Below, in pieces: positions 1 through 8,237 of a stretch of DNA of 34,722 bases. Within the stretch, counting starts at the first letter, position 1; every line of letters starts with the position of its first letter. The notes below the pieces were generated by a model that saw only the letters and a program-made list of their open reading frames with translations, did no database searches and had not been told where the DNA came from. The translations under genes were made by a program, and so were the position numbers. This DNA is from Cellvibrionales bacterium UBA3090 (GTDB lineage Bacteria > Pseudomonadota > Gammaproteobacteria > Pseudomonadales > Porticoccaceae), in assembly GCA_002367235.1 (NCBI GenBank), contig DFBC01000041.1, positions 38,251 through 72,972 on the forward strand. Reading direction: 5' to 3'.

Positions 1-75
1 CCCTCTTGCGTCATTTAATCATTTTTTTGAATGTGAACATCACCCGAGTGCGAAATCATCTGTGAGGAACAGGCC

Positions 76-573
76 GTGAATAACCGCCGAAGCAGGGTTG
101 TTATCAACCGTAAATTTCAATACCAATATTCCTTGGTTACAGTATCGCTCACGGTGCTATTGGTTAATTTATTTGTGATTATCAATGCCTTGATACCTGA
201 TTCGATGGGGCTTTCTCTCACTACAGCGCAGACACTGCTTCTCGCTTTTATCGAAGTGATATTAATTGGTGGTGTCTGGTGGGGTAGCTTGATAGCTAGC
301 CATAAGATTGCAGGCCCGCTCTTTGTGATTGTCAAACAGATGGAAAACCTTGCCGATGGCGATATGACGGCAAGGGTCAGATTGCGGAAAAAGGATGTGT
401 TTCAGAATGAGGCGGTCACAATCAACAACTGTATTGAAGAACTCCAAGAGCGCTTACACGATGTAAAAAGTATCGTGAGGAGTTTAGAGCAGCTAGAAGA
501 TGCCGATAGCAAACAGCGAGCTGAGCTTATGGCCCAGTTAAATCAGAAACTCTCACTCATCAATACTCAGTAA
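76..573 (+). CDS. HAMP-domain membrane protein without an output domain
   Basis: A 165-residue protein starting at GTG. It has two predicted membrane segments (about residues 19-39 and 53-73), then a HAMP-like linker (about 74-125, with the typical helix-breaking proline in AGPL and a second amphipathic helix), and ends in a charged helix likely to form a coiled coil (about 120-160). HAMP linkers normally relay a signal from a periplasmic sensor to a kinase, cyclase or chemotaxis domain. Here there is only a very short extracytoplasmic loop and no output domain, so it may be an adaptor that partners another membrane receptor. The upstream sequence GAGGAACAGGCC gives a plausible ribosome site for the GTG. 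The next gene is about 150 bases away. The HAMP assignment is fairly secure; the role is unknown. Confidence 0.75.
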   Translation: MNNRRSRVVINRKFQYQYSLVTVSLTVLLVNLFVIINALIPDSMGLSLTTAQTLLLAFIEVILIGGVWWGSLIASHKIAGPLFVIVKQMENLADGDMTARVRLRKKDVFQNEAVTINNCIEELQERLHDVKSIVRSLEQLEDADSKQRAELMAQLNQKLSLINTQ

Positions 574-720
574 GCGCGATTTTTAATGGGGTAACAGTTT
601 GATAATCAACCAAAATTTTTAGGTCTGGCGCCTTGTCGGATCAATCGCTGATAGAATGTAATGAGAGTGCGGGAGAATTAGACTTTTAGTTGAACCCCCG
701 GTTAGTTGGCTGATTGTGCT

Positions 721-1053
721 ATGAATTTTTTGTTGACTCTATTCGCTACCTTTATCTTTGTGCTGCTCATCTTGCTGGTGTTTATGCGGGTAGGCACGCC
801 TGTATACAGACTTGAGAAAAAAAATCTGAAGGCATTACTGACGTTAATGATTGAAGGCCATGCAACCGAGAACGATTGGCAGGTATTTCTGGGTATGCCT
901 ATCAGACATAATGACCAGCTGGAAGATTTCCGCCAACGTTGTCTTGAAATAAACGAACGAGAATATATCGGTGGTAGTGGTTGCTTGTTGACAGAGGCTG
1001 GCATAGAAGAACTCAAACAGCTATTAGAAGAATTGACAGGAGACGATGAATGA
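721..1053 (+). CDS. small membrane-anchored hypothetical protein
   Basis: About 110 residues: one N-terminal membrane helix of roughly 25 residues, then a soluble acidic region that ends in an E/D-rich tail. I do not recognise the family. I prefer the ATG at 721; a TTG at 706 would add five residues and neither has a clear ribosome site. The stop overlaps the start of the permease gene as ATGA, so translation of the two is probably coupled and the products may work together. The topology suggests the soluble part faces the cytoplasm or periplasm as a single-pass accessory protein; the sequence does not say which. Confidence 0.7.
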   Translation: MNFLLTLFATFIFVLLILLVFMRVGTPVYRLEKKNLKALLTLMIEGHATENDWQVFLGMPIRHNDQLEDFRQRCLEINEREYIGGSGCLLTEAGIEELKQLLEELTGDDE

Positions 1054-2111
1054 GCAGGGAATATTCGCCTATGGCCCGCAGTTTAATGGTTGCCGCAGCT
1101 TTTGTGGTGGTGGCAGCGGGTATCAAGACAGCTGAAACCTTGTTGGTGCCTTTTTTACTTTCCGTGTTTATCGCACTAATTTTTTCACCTTTGCTGGCTT
1201 GGTTAAAAAAACAAAAGGTGCCTAATGGCCTGTCTATTTGTTTAATCATCTGTTTGGTTGTCCTGGTGGGTTGGTTGATTGGTATGTTGGTTGGCTCATC
1301 AATTAACGACTTTAGACATAACCTGCCGGAGTATCAGGCACGGTTACAGGAGATGAGTGGTGGGTTATTACATTGGTTGAATGATCGTGGTTTGAGCATT
1401 GATATGAACCAAATGAAGCAAAGTTTTGATCCGAGCGCTGTGATGCAGCTGGCGGGCAATACCCTGGCATCCTTTGGCAATGTGATGACCAATGCCTTTA
1501 TGATTTTGTTGACGGTGGTTTTTATTCTGGCAGAAGAAGTAGGGTTCAGCGAAAAATTACAATCAGCTAGAAACCATGGTGCAACTGGTGGAACCAACGA
1601 CGGATTGGCTCGTTTTTCAGAGAGTGTGCACAGCTATCTAGGTATCAAATCACTGTTGAGTCTGTTGACTGGCGTTTTGGTCATTGTCTGGCTGTGGATA
1701 CTTGGCGTGGACTACCCTGTGATGTGGGGGGTGATTGCTTTCCTGCTTAACTTTATTCCAACAGTGGGTTCCATTATTGCTGCTGTTCCAGCGGTTTTGT
1801 TGGCCCTGATTCAGTTAGGCCCGCTATCGGCAGGACTCGTGGCTATAGGGTATTTAGTGGTTAATGTCGTTGTCGGTAATCTATTAGAGCCGCGTTTAAT
1901 GGGTAAAGGTCTTAACCTGTCCCCCTTGGTGGTATTTTTATCATTGGTCTTCTGGGGATGGATTTTAGGACCCGTGGGCATGTTGCTCTCAATACCGCTG
2001 ACCATTATGGTCAAAATTGCCTTGGAAAATGAAGAGGATACTCGTTGGATCGGGGTGATGCTGGGTGCAGGTGAGGCTCCTCGGCCAACCGAGGTGGTTG
2101 TACCTGACTGA
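1050..2111 (+). CDS. AI-2E/PerM family permease
   Basis: A 353-residue integral membrane protein with the layout of the AI-2E transporter family (PF01594): paired N-terminal helices (about residues 8-45), another at 60-85, a long amphipathic soluble stretch (about 90-145), then a cluster of C-terminal helices. The C-terminal region carries the family-typical FIPTVGSIIAA and GNLLEPRLMGKGLNLSP segments. Length matches the family. Members export small molecules (TqsA/AI-2) or act in ion homeostasis, so the substrate cannot be named. Its ATG overlaps the preceding stop by four bases (ATGA), and an AGGAGAC sequence just upstream serves as ribosome site. Family assignment is strong; specificity is open. 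Confidence 0.9.
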   Translation: MSREYSPMARSLMVAAAFVVVAAGIKTAETLLVPFLLSVFIALIFSPLLAWLKKQKVPNGLSICLIICLVVLVGWLIGMLVGSSINDFRHNLPEYQARLQEMSGGLLHWLNDRGLSIDMNQMKQSFDPSAVMQLAGNTLASFGNVMTNAFMILLTVVFILAEEVGFSEKLQSARNHGATGGTNDGLARFSESVHSYLGIKSLLSLLTGVLVIVWLWILGVDYPVMWGVIAFLLNFIPTVGSIIAAVPAVLLALIQLGPLSAGLVAIGYLVVNVVVGNLLEPRLMGKGLNLSPLVVFLSLVFWGWILGPVGMLLSIPLTIMVKIALENEEDTRWIGVMLGAGEAPRPTEVVVPD

Positions 2112-2144
2112 GTTTGAATAGAGATTAAAGGAGCGTGCGCTGAT

Positions 2145-2807
2145 ATGTCGAATAAAACACTCAATCTGACAGAGCAACTCCAGCAATATCTGTTAAGTGT
2201 GTCTCTCCGCGAGTCAGAGATCCTAAAAGCACTTCGGGAGGAAACGGCGAACCTTCCATCGGCCAACATGCAGATTGCTCCTGAGCAGGGGCAGTTTATG
2301 GCACTGCTGGTGCAATTAACCGGTGCCAGAAATACCATCGAAGTTGGCGTATACACGGGTTACAGTGCCTTGGCCGTAGCCATGGCCTTGCCAGAAGATG
2401 GGCAAATTTTGGCCTGCGATATCAGTGAAGAATATACATCGATTGCCCGCAGGTATTGGGAGCGGGCTGGGGTGTCTGAAAAAGTTGATCTGCGTTTGGC
2501 TCCAGCGACTGAAACCTTAAAAGAGGCGATAGATGCTGGCCGGAGCTCAACATTTGATTTTGCATTTATCGATGCAGATAAAGAACGTTATGCCGAGTAT
2601 TTTGAACTCTGTGTTGAATTATTGCGTCCAGGCGGTTTGATTGCTATCGACAACGTACTTTGGGGTGGGTCCGTCATTGATCCACAGAAACAGGATGTGG
2701 ATACCCGTGCTATTCGTGCACTCAATCAGCAGTTGTTGTCCGATAAGCGTGTGGATATCAGTATGGTACCCATTGCCGATGGGCTGACCCTCGCCAGGAT
2801 AAAGTAA
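2145..2807 (+). CDS. class I SAM-dependent O-methyltransferase
   Basis: A 220-residue protein of the cation-dependent O-methyltransferase family (PF01596, the COMT/caffeoyl-CoA type). The SAM-binding motif I is EVGVYTGYSAL (about 66-76), the acidic ribose-binding residue follows in CDIS (about 91-94), and the metal-binding set FIDADK (D143, D145) and AIDN (D169, N170) is present. Length is normal for the family. The family transfers a methyl group from SAM to a catechol-like hydroxyl using a divalent cation; the substrate here is unknown. AAAGGAG lies about 10 bases before the ATG. The gene is 33 bases after the permease and probably belongs to the same transcript. Confidence 0.92.
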   Translation: MSNKTLNLTEQLQQYLLSVSLRESEILKALREETANLPSANMQIAPEQGQFMALLVQLTGARNTIEVGVYTGYSALAVAMALPEDGQILACDISEEYTSIARRYWERAGVSEKVDLRLAPATETLKEAIDAGRSSTFDFAFIDADKERYAEYFELCVELLRPGGLIAIDNVLWGGSVIDPQKQDVDTRAIRALNQQLLSDKRVDISMVPIADGLTLARIK

Positions 2808-2869
2808 ATTGAGCGGTCTATAGCAGAAAATACAATAGCATGGTTACAGCATTCCCTTCGGTTTCCGTC

Positions 2870-2875
2870 TATAAT
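2870..2875 (+). promoter_or_regulatory. possible promoter -10 element
   Basis: A perfect TATAAT lies in the gap between the methyltransferase gene and the small secreted protein, about 80 bases before the latter. The best -35 candidate upstream (TTACAG at 2844-2849) is 20 bases away, which is too far for a good sigma-70 promoter, so this is only a candidate. Confidence 0.3.
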
Positions 2876-2954
2876 TAGCTCGTAATGATATCGTTTTTAT
2901 CAAAGAATCGTGATGTTGTTTAATGTGTACGTCTTTGCTCGTAGGATGTTGTGA

Positions 2955-3218
2955 TTGAATAAATTACTGGTCTTGTTTTTGCTCGCTACCAATCTATTCT
3001 TGGTTGGTAATGCAGATCTATCTTCCCTGTCGACCACTCAAAGTCTTGAATATGATGTGAAATGGGTTGATGTCGAAGATGGCGATGCTCCTTTTATATT
3101 AATACCATTGACCGAGCTGGTGCTGGTCACCGTTTCTTTTGTCGATGTTTTTGCTAGTGTCGTCAACAAAACCACTAGGTTTACCCTTTCTCAAAGCATA
3201 AGAGCGCCTCCCGCCTAA
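2955..3218 (+). CDS. small exported hypothetical protein
   Basis: A predicted 87-residue protein. Residues 1-20 look like a signal peptide: one lysine, then a run of L/V/F residues ending in VGNA, with cleavage likely before D21. The mature part is short and has a hydrophobic stretch (about 50-68) that could be a second membrane segment. The reading frame can only begin at the TTG at 2955 because an in-frame TGA sits directly before it, and no good ribosome site is visible. I do not recognise the family. The signal-like N terminus and a candidate -10 element upstream support it being real, but it may be spurious. Confidence 0.5.
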   Translation: MNKLLVLFLLATNLFLVGNADLSSLSTTQSLEYDVKWVDVEDGDAPFILIPLTELVLVTVSFVDVFASVVNKTTRFTLSQSIRAPPA

Positions 3219-3287
3219 TCCTTAATTAATGCTCTATCGATACGCATCCCACATTATTGATTGGTGTTGTGTATGTTTGATTAATTA

Positions 3288-3308
3288 AGCCTCTGGCTGT
3301 CTTTTTTT
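3288..3308 (+). terminator. weak intrinsic terminator candidate
   Basis: A short stem AGCC/GGCT with a TCT loop is followed by GTCTTTTTTT. The T-tract is good but the stem has only four base pairs, so termination would be inefficient. It lies between the small exported protein and the CBS protein. Confidence 0.3.
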
Positions 3309-3348
3309 GAAAGACTCATAGTCAGTCAGGCAAAATGAGGTGAATCTC

Positions 3349-3909
3349 ATGGCAACCTTAAAGCTGATGGATACTGATGCCATCAATCATTTGGTGCAAC
3401 CAGAAGAATTTAATGATATCGATCTCGATTCTTCCGCGTTGACAATCTTTACTGATTTCAAAAATTACCACCCTTCAATTATTGAAGGTTCCATTCCCGC
3501 TGTCGAGGCTGAGCTATTAATGCGAAAGTCTCACCTTCAACTGGCTCTTGTGGTTGATAGTGCCAGTGAGTTTGTTGGAACTATCGATATTCAAAAACTA
3601 AACGATCAGTCCCTTATGCCCCTCATCACAAAGGGTAGCGCAAGAGATGAAATACTGGTGAGTGACCTGATGGTGCCCCGCCACAAGGTGAAGGCGCTGG
3701 AATTTCAGACGTTAGAGCACTCCAGTATCGCCGATATTATTGCCGTGCTTCGGGAGGAGGGTGAGCAGCAGTGTCTGGTCGTAGATTTTGACAAGCACCA
3801 GATTCGCGGGCTGATTTCTACGGGTGACCTTTCTCGCAGATTACATATACCCATTGAAATTACTCGGCCAGCAACATTTTCAGAGATTTTCCGAGTAATG
3901 AAACCCTGA
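3349..3909 (+). CDS. CBS-domain pair protein
   Basis: A 186-residue cytoplasmic protein. After a variable N terminus (1-50) it contains two CBS-type repeats (about 54-85 and 105-170), recognisable from the LALVVD...FVGTID and QCLVVD...IRGLISTGDLSRRL segments. CBS pairs bind adenosine nucleotides and regulate partner enzymes or transporters. I chose ATG 3349 rather than GTG 3340 because the AGGTG ribosome site at 3337-3341 sits seven bases before 3349. The following gene is an ion transporter, a common CBS partner, but a strong hairpin separates them, so joint regulation is only a possibility. Confidence 0.85.
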   Translation: MATLKLMDTDAINHLVQPEEFNDIDLDSSALTIFTDFKNYHPSIIEGSIPAVEAELLMRKSHLQLALVVDSASEFVGTIDIQKLNDQSLMPLITKGSARDEILVSDLMVPRHKVKALEFQTLEHSSIADIIAVLREEGEQQCLVVDFDKHQIRGLISTGDLSRRLHIPIEITRPATFSEIFRVMKP

Positions 3910-3919
3910 GAGTATTTTT

Positions 3920-3949
3920 CACACCGAACAACGCGCGTTGTTCGGTGTG
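3920..3949 (+). terminator. perfect 30-base palindrome, likely terminator
   Basis: A perfect inverted repeat with arms CACACCGAACAACGC (3920-3934) and its exact complement (3935-3949), preceded by TTTTT and followed by AGTTTTATAG. It begins 10 bases after the CBS stop codon. The stem is long and GC-containing, but the T-tract is only four bases and starts two bases after the stem, so it may be a terminator, a processing site or a protein-binding palindrome. The ArsB/NhaD-type reading frame can be extended into it through a TTG at 3938, which I reject as a start. Confidence 0.6.
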
Positions 3950-3991
3950 AGTTTTATAGCTTTATCCAACCCTAATTTTAGAGATATTCCA

Positions 3992-5323
3992 ATGTTTGAA
4001 TTAACAAACCCAATGATTGTTTCGGGTGCAATCTTAGTGCTGACTTTTTGTGGGATTTTTACTGAACACTTACACGGTTATAACCGTGCTAAATTTGCCA
4101 TGGCGGGTGCCGGTGCGGTGATCATCGCCGGTCAAATTTATGGCTTTTACTCTCCTGAAGAGGCGTTACAGGCCATCGACTGGAATGTGGTGTTTTTATT
4201 GGCGATTATGATGATTGTGGTGTCCATCATGATTAGTACCGGTGGCTTTGAGTACATGGCTCAATATATGGCGAAAAAAAGTGCGGGGTCGCCCATTCGA
4301 TTATTAATCTTTATGGGGACTGCCGTTACTGTGATTTCCCTGTTGTTGGATAATGTAACTACGGTGATTATTTTCGGGCCGCTGATCATATTAATTTGTC
4401 AGGCAATGAAAATATCACCCATTCCCTATCTTTTAGCGGCGGCATTATTGTCGGATACGGGTGGCGTGGCAACGCTCGTGGGTGATCCTCCTAACCTAAT
4501 GATTGGTTCCGCTGCGGGTATTGATTTTAATACCTTTTTCATTCATATGGGCCCACCAGTGGCCATAGCCTGGTTCGCCATATTGGTGGCAATGAAATAT
4601 TTATTTCCCACTGAGTTGTCCAATCGCCACACGAACAAATTTGAATCGTCGGCACGCTACAAAAATAAGCGCCTCTGGCAAAAATCCTTGGTGGTCATGG
4701 CAATGATGGTGGCGCTATTTATTTATCACCGGCAGCTGGGTTGGGAGCCCTGGATGGTGGCTGCCATTGCATTAACTATATTAGTGTTTCTATCTCGCAA
4801 GGTGGATTTGGATAAGGTGACGAATCACCTGGAGACGCCTTTGCTGATGTTTTTTATCGCTTTGTTCATCTTAATTGGCGGGGTAGAGCATAGTGGTCTT
4901 CTCGAGGTCATTGGTGAGCAGTTTAAACCGGTAATTATCGAGCATCCGCTCGGGGCCGCGTTGTTATTATTGTGGGTTGCGGCAATTCTTTCTGCATTGA
5001 TAGATAACATTCCTTTTACCGCTGCGATGATTCCCGTATTAGCTGGATTGCAGCAACAGGGTGTCAATGTCAGTGTGATGTGGTGGGCGCTGGCTATGGG
5101 TGTGGGGATGGGTGGTAATGGCTCTCATATCGGTTCAACAGCCAACGTTTATATTGTGACCATCTCGGAACGGCTAGCGAAACAAACAGGTAATCCTGCA
5201 TTGGCCATTACACCTGCTTTGTGGTTCCGCAAGGGAACCCCCGCGATGCTGCTAACATTGGTGATCTGTACGCTATTTATTTGGTTGGGTTATGACTACC
5301 TTTATGTCGATGGGTTAGGCTAG
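3992..5323 (+). CDS. ArsB/NhaD/SLC13-type ion transporter
   Basis: A 443-residue polytopic membrane protein with roughly 11-12 helices. Two signature half-site motifs of the ArsB/NhaD/P-protein branch of the ion transporter superfamily are visible: DNVTTVIIFGPL followed by GGVATLVGDPPNLMIGSAAG in the first half, and DNIPFTAAMIPVL followed by GGNGSHIGSTANVYIV in the second half. Members move arsenite, Na+ against H+, or organic anions, so the substrate is uncertain; Na+/H+ exchange would suit a marine cell. I start at ATG 3992; upstream codons lie in the palindrome. The gene ends 80 bases before selO, which is on the opposite strand. Confidence 0.88.
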   Translation: MFELTNPMIVSGAILVLTFCGIFTEHLHGYNRAKFAMAGAGAVIIAGQIYGFYSPEEALQAIDWNVVFLLAIMMIVVSIMISTGGFEYMAQYMAKKSAGSPIRLLIFMGTAVTVISLLLDNVTTVIIFGPLIILICQAMKISPIPYLLAAALLSDTGGVATLVGDPPNLMIGSAAGIDFNTFFIHMGPPVAIAWFAILVAMKYLFPTELSNRHTNKFESSARYKNKRLWQKSLVVMAMMVALFIYHRQLGWEPWMVAAIALTILVFLSRKVDLDKVTNHLETPLLMFFIALFILIGGVEHSGLLEVIGEQFKPVIIEHPLGAALLLLWVAAILSALIDNIPFTAAMIPVLAGLQQQGVNVSVMWWALAMGVGMGGNGSHIGSTANVYIVTISERLAKQTGNPALAITPALWFRKGTPAMLLTLVICTLFIWLGYDYLYVDGLG

Positions 5324-5361
5324 GGGTAGGTTGTTCGATAGGCTTGCCGATCAAGAACCAG

Positions 5362-5400
5362 ACGATTTCATCGCCTTGTATAGCAGAGCGATGAAATCGT
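5362..5400. terminator. shared hairpin between convergent genes
   Basis: A 13-base perfect inverted repeat, ACGATTTCATCGC at 5362-5374 and its complement at 5388-5400, with a 13-base loop. It lies between the converging stops of the transporter and selO. Neither strand has a long T-tract next to the stem, so it may work as a bidirectional terminator or simply protect the 3' ends. Confidence 0.55.
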
Positions 5401-5404
5401 TACT

Positions 5405-6868
5405 TTATGATGAACAACTGACACTGAGCTGTTGGCTCCATGCCGGTGGATGTTTGGCGTATTCCTCACAGTCGGGATGCTCGTCAAAGGGGGACTGTAG
5501 TAGCCTTAGCATCCGGTCGATCTCACTATAATCTTGTTTATCTTCCGCTTTGCGAATGGCAATTTCTGCCATGTAATTACGGAATACATATTTTGGATTG
5601 GTTTTCATCATGCTGGACTGTCTATCAGTGAGATTGCGTTGTTCCACTGCCAGACGGTCTCGATATTTTTTTGCCCAATGGTCAAATGCCCCTCGATTGA
5701 GGAAGAGGTCTCGTAGATCTGGATTGTCGTTGTTTTCGTCAAAACTGCAGAGGTTTCGAAAAAAGATAGTATGGTCAACCTGACTCTCTGCCATTAACGC
5801 CAGTAGCTCGTCTATCAGAGACTGGTCTTCTGGATGTTGCTCCAACAACCCCAATTTCTGTCTCTGCAAGTGAAGCAGTGTGGTGAAAAACAGGGGCTCA
5901 TACTCCTCTAATACCATGGTTAGCTGCTCCACTGATAATAGGCTGGTCAGTGCATTAGCCAGAGCGTTGCAGTTCCACAGTCCAATCATGGGTTGACGTT
6001 TAAAAGCATAGCGGCCCCCCGTATCTGAGTGGTTACAAATAAAGTCCGGGTCGTAGGCGTCGAGAAAACCAAAGGGTCCGTAGTCCATGGTTTCACCAAT
6101 CATCGACATATTGTCAGTATTCATGACTCCGTGGGCAAAACCTACGGATTGCCAATGAGCAATCAGTCGAGCGGTACTGTGGACAGAATGTCGAAACATT
6201 TCCAGATAGCAATTTTCTTTATTCGCGGTTTCAACTAACAATTCGGGTAAATGTTGCTCTATCACATGATCCGCCAGACGCTTGACGCAATCTCGTTTTC
6301 GAGTGTGGTGGAAATATTCAAAAGAGCCAAAACGGATATGGCTGCGTGCAAGTCGAATTAACATGGCCGCAGGCTCAACAGTCTCTCGATAAACCGGCTC
6401 TTCACCCACGGTAATACAGAGTGCGCGTGTCGAGGTGATACCTAGTCCGTGCATGGCTTCACTACAAAGGTATTCCCGAATGGTAGAGCGCAGGACTGCT
6501 CGGCCATCGCCAAATCGGGAATAGGGTGTTTTTCCTGCGCCTTTGAGGTGTAAATCCCATTTGCCCTCAGAGCCTTCTACTTCACCGAGCAATAACCCTC
6601 GGCCATCACCGAGCTGAGGTGAGTAGCCACCGAATTGATGGCCGCTGTAAACCATGGCTAGCGGATCGCTGTCTGGTAATGTCTGGTTGCCGCTTGCCCA
6701 CTGTAAAAACCAGTTTTCTGAAAGATCTGCCGATTCCATGTCCAGCAATTTTGCAGCTTGGTTGTTGATACTGACCAGTTTAGGATTTGGCAAGCCGCTG
6801 GGTTCTACTCGAGTGAAAAACAGATCTCCGAGTCGGGCAAAACTATTGTTGAATTTGAGTTTTTTCAA
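5405..6868 (-). CDS. selO: protein adenylyltransferase SelO (YdiU family)
   Basis: A 487-residue pseudokinase-fold enzyme that transfers AMP from ATP to hydroxyl side chains of target proteins; in other bacteria it is linked to redox stress. The start ARLGDLFFTRVEP, the MVYSGHQFGGYSPQLGDGR loop, LKGAGKTPYSRFGDGRAVLRS (K109, K113) and the metal/catalytic region MNTDNMS...MDYGPFGFLDAYD (D252, D262) are all typical. It ends in Cys-Ser-Ser; the animal homologue has selenocysteine at this Cys position. The start is a TTG at 6868, supported by alignment to the usual family N terminus, though the ribosome site is weak. Length is normal. It is transcribed alone, divergently from the 7151 gene. Confidence 0.95.
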   Translation of the reverse strand: MKKLKFNNSFARLGDLFFTRVEPSGLPNPKLVSINNQAAKLLDMESADLSENWFLQWASGNQTLPDSDPLAMVYSGHQFGGYSPQLGDGRGLLLGEVEGSEGKWDLHLKGAGKTPYSRFGDGRAVLRSTIREYLCSEAMHGLGITSTRALCITVGEEPVYRETVEPAAMLIRLARSHIRFGSFEYFHHTRKRDCVKRLADHVIEQHLPELLVETANKENCYLEMFRHSVHSTARLIAHWQSVGFAHGVMNTDNMSMIGETMDYGPFGFLDAYDPDFICNHSDTGGRYAFKRQPMIGLWNCNALANALTSLLSVEQLTMVLEEYEPLFFTTLLHLQRQKLGLLEQHPEDQSLIDELLALMAESQVDHTIFFRNLCSFDENNDNPDLRDLFLNRGAFDHWAKKYRDRLAVEQRNLTDRQSSMMKTNPKYVFRNYMAEIAIRKAEDKQDYSEIDRMLRLLQSPFDEHPDCEEYAKHPPAWSQQLSVSCSS

Positions 6869-6965
6869 AGTGTCTACTTAATACTTTCGTGGTTACCTGA
6901 ATCTTAGGGCATCGTGAGCGCGTAGAGTTTCAAGATAGCGCATCTCGGTTACTTTAGCAGTAGTT

Positions 6966-6984
6966 GATAATCAAAATCATCTTA
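6966..6984. promoter_or_regulatory. Fur-box-like sequence
   Basis: GATAATCAAAATCATCTTA matches 14 of 19 positions of the classical Fur box, and TGATAAT-C-AAAATCA matches 12 of 14 positions of the 7-1-7 form. It sits about 100 bases upstream of selO and 170 bases upstream of the 7151 gene. Such matches arise by chance in AT-rich spacers, so this is a hint only. Confidence 0.3.
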
Positions 6985-7150
6985 GGTGGCGGGAAGGCCT
7001 TTGTTGACGTTTCATTAACGTAGTCCCTCGATTACTATTAATGGCGGAATTGCAGGGGCTACCTTTTGCATCCATTAAAGAATCAAGTGTTATGCGAGTA
7101 TTTTCAAGCAGTGGTTACCGGTCAAGAAAAATCCAGAGTATGAAAAGGGT

Positions 7151-7522
7151 ATGAAAAAATTATTCTCGATAGCCTTTTATAGTTGGCTGGTAGCGGCACT
7201 TTGTGTTGCATTGCTCGCCGGTCTTGTGAATATGGGGCTTACTGGGTTTGAAGCGGATCTTGAGCATGGTTTTGATATAGCTTGGTTCGGGGTAATCGTC
7301 GCTGCATTGGCGCCATTAGTTAATAAATTCTGGATCTATGATGATGACACTTCAGTGAATGCCAAGGTGCACCTGCCCAAGGTTTCCCTGTTGATCATGC
7401 TTGGTGTTGCTTGGGTGTTATTGACTGTTCCAGAACGGGGCTGGCCCATCTGGTTTGTTTTGGGAATACTCGGTGGATTTTTGCTGAATACCTATTGGGC
7501 AGCACTTGGGGATGATAAATAA
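7151..7522 (+). CDS. small four-helix membrane protein, unknown
   Basis: A 123-residue hydrophobic protein with four likely membrane helices (about residues 5-27, 38-57, 75-92 and 96-117). Between helices 2 and 3 is a polar loop with an acidic patch (YDDDTS). Several tryptophans lie near helix ends. I do not recognise the family. The ATG at 7151 is preceded immediately by AAAAGGGT, so the ribosome site spacing is short. It is divergent from selO and lies 48 bases before the uracil-DNA glycosylase gene, with which it may share a transcript. Confidence 0.75.
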   Translation: MKKLFSIAFYSWLVAALCVALLAGLVNMGLTGFEADLEHGFDIAWFGVIVAALAPLVNKFWIYDDDTSVNAKVHLPKVSLLIMLGVAWVLLTVPERGWPIWFVLGILGGFLLNTYWAALGDDK

Positions 7523-7570
7523 TACTCAGTGGTTGACGATTGTTTTTGAATCCAAGGGTTAGAGGACGTT

Positions 7571-8164
7571 TTGACAAAGAGCTATCCTGATATTCCTCTT
7601 CATGACTTACTTGCCGACGTTCGGGCGTGCAGCCATTGTACGGATCTTCCATTGGGGCCAAGGCCCGTTGTTATGGCAGAAGCCTCCGCGCGAATACTGA
7701 TCATTGGCCAAGCGCCGGGTACCAGAGTGCATGCTAGCGGTATTCCTTGGGATGACCCCAGTGGCGATCGTTTGAGGTTGTGGATGGGGCTCAGTAGGGA
7801 TGAGTTTTATAATGATGCTCGCATAGCCATCATGCCGATGGGGTTTTGTTATCCGGGGCGGGGTAAATCTGGCGACCTTCCCCCCAGATCTGCTTGTGCA
7901 CCAAAGTGGCATAAACAAATTCTTGATCAACTACCCAATTTGGAGCTCACGTTGCTGGTGGGACAGTATGCGCAGCGGTATTATCTGCAAGGTGGGCACA
8001 AAACCCTGACTGAGCGGGTTAGGCATTGGCGGGATTACTGGCCAACCTGTCTGCCCATGGTTCATCCGTCACCGCGCAATCAGCGCTGGTTGCAGAATAA
8101 CCCATGGTTTGAGAGCGACGTTGTCCCATTTTTGAGGCAACAGATTGCAACACGACTTAACTAA
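7571..8164 (+). CDS. uracil-DNA glycosylase superfamily protein, family 4-like
   Basis: A 197-residue protein with the uracil-DNA glycosylase fold. Motif A is IIGQAPGTRVHASGIPWDDPSG (about 44-65) and motif B is HPSPRN (165-170). Four cysteines, C20-x2-C23 and C93-x15-C109, reproduce the spacing of the 4Fe-4S ligands in family 4 enzymes such as that of Thermus. Family 4 usually has GEAPG in motif A; here it is GQAPG, so the catalytic details may differ. The reaction would be removal of uracil from DNA in base excision repair. The TTG start at 7571 follows AGAGGA with suitable spacing and no ATG fits the conserved N terminus. Confidence 0.87.
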   Translation: MTKSYPDIPLHDLLADVRACSHCTDLPLGPRPVVMAEASARILIIGQAPGTRVHASGIPWDDPSGDRLRLWMGLSRDEFYNDARIAIMPMGFCYPGRGKSGDLPPRSACAPKWHKQILDQLPNLELTLLVGQYAQRYYLQGGHKTLTERVRHWRDYWPTCLPMVHPSPRNQRWLQNNPWFESDVVPFLRQQIATRLN

Positions 8165-8237
8165 CGTAAGATTGCATCAAGTATCGACAGATGGAAGAAA
8201 CGAGTACTACGTTTTTGAGTGATTTTAAGGACGCAAG

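Noticed and set aside
3938..3991. N-terminal extension of the ArsB/NhaD-type transporter from TTG 3938
   Set aside because: The TTG lies inside the perfect palindrome and the extra residues do not look like a family N terminus; ATG 3992 fits.
5331..5531. 66-codon plus-strand frame after the ArsB/NhaD-type gene
   Set aside because: It runs through the convergent hairpin and into selO antisense; no coding features.
7001..7040. Sigma-70 promoter from TTGACG (7004-7009) for the 7151 gene
   Set aside because: No acceptable -10 element lies 16-18 bases downstream; the nearest, TACTAT, is 23 bases away.
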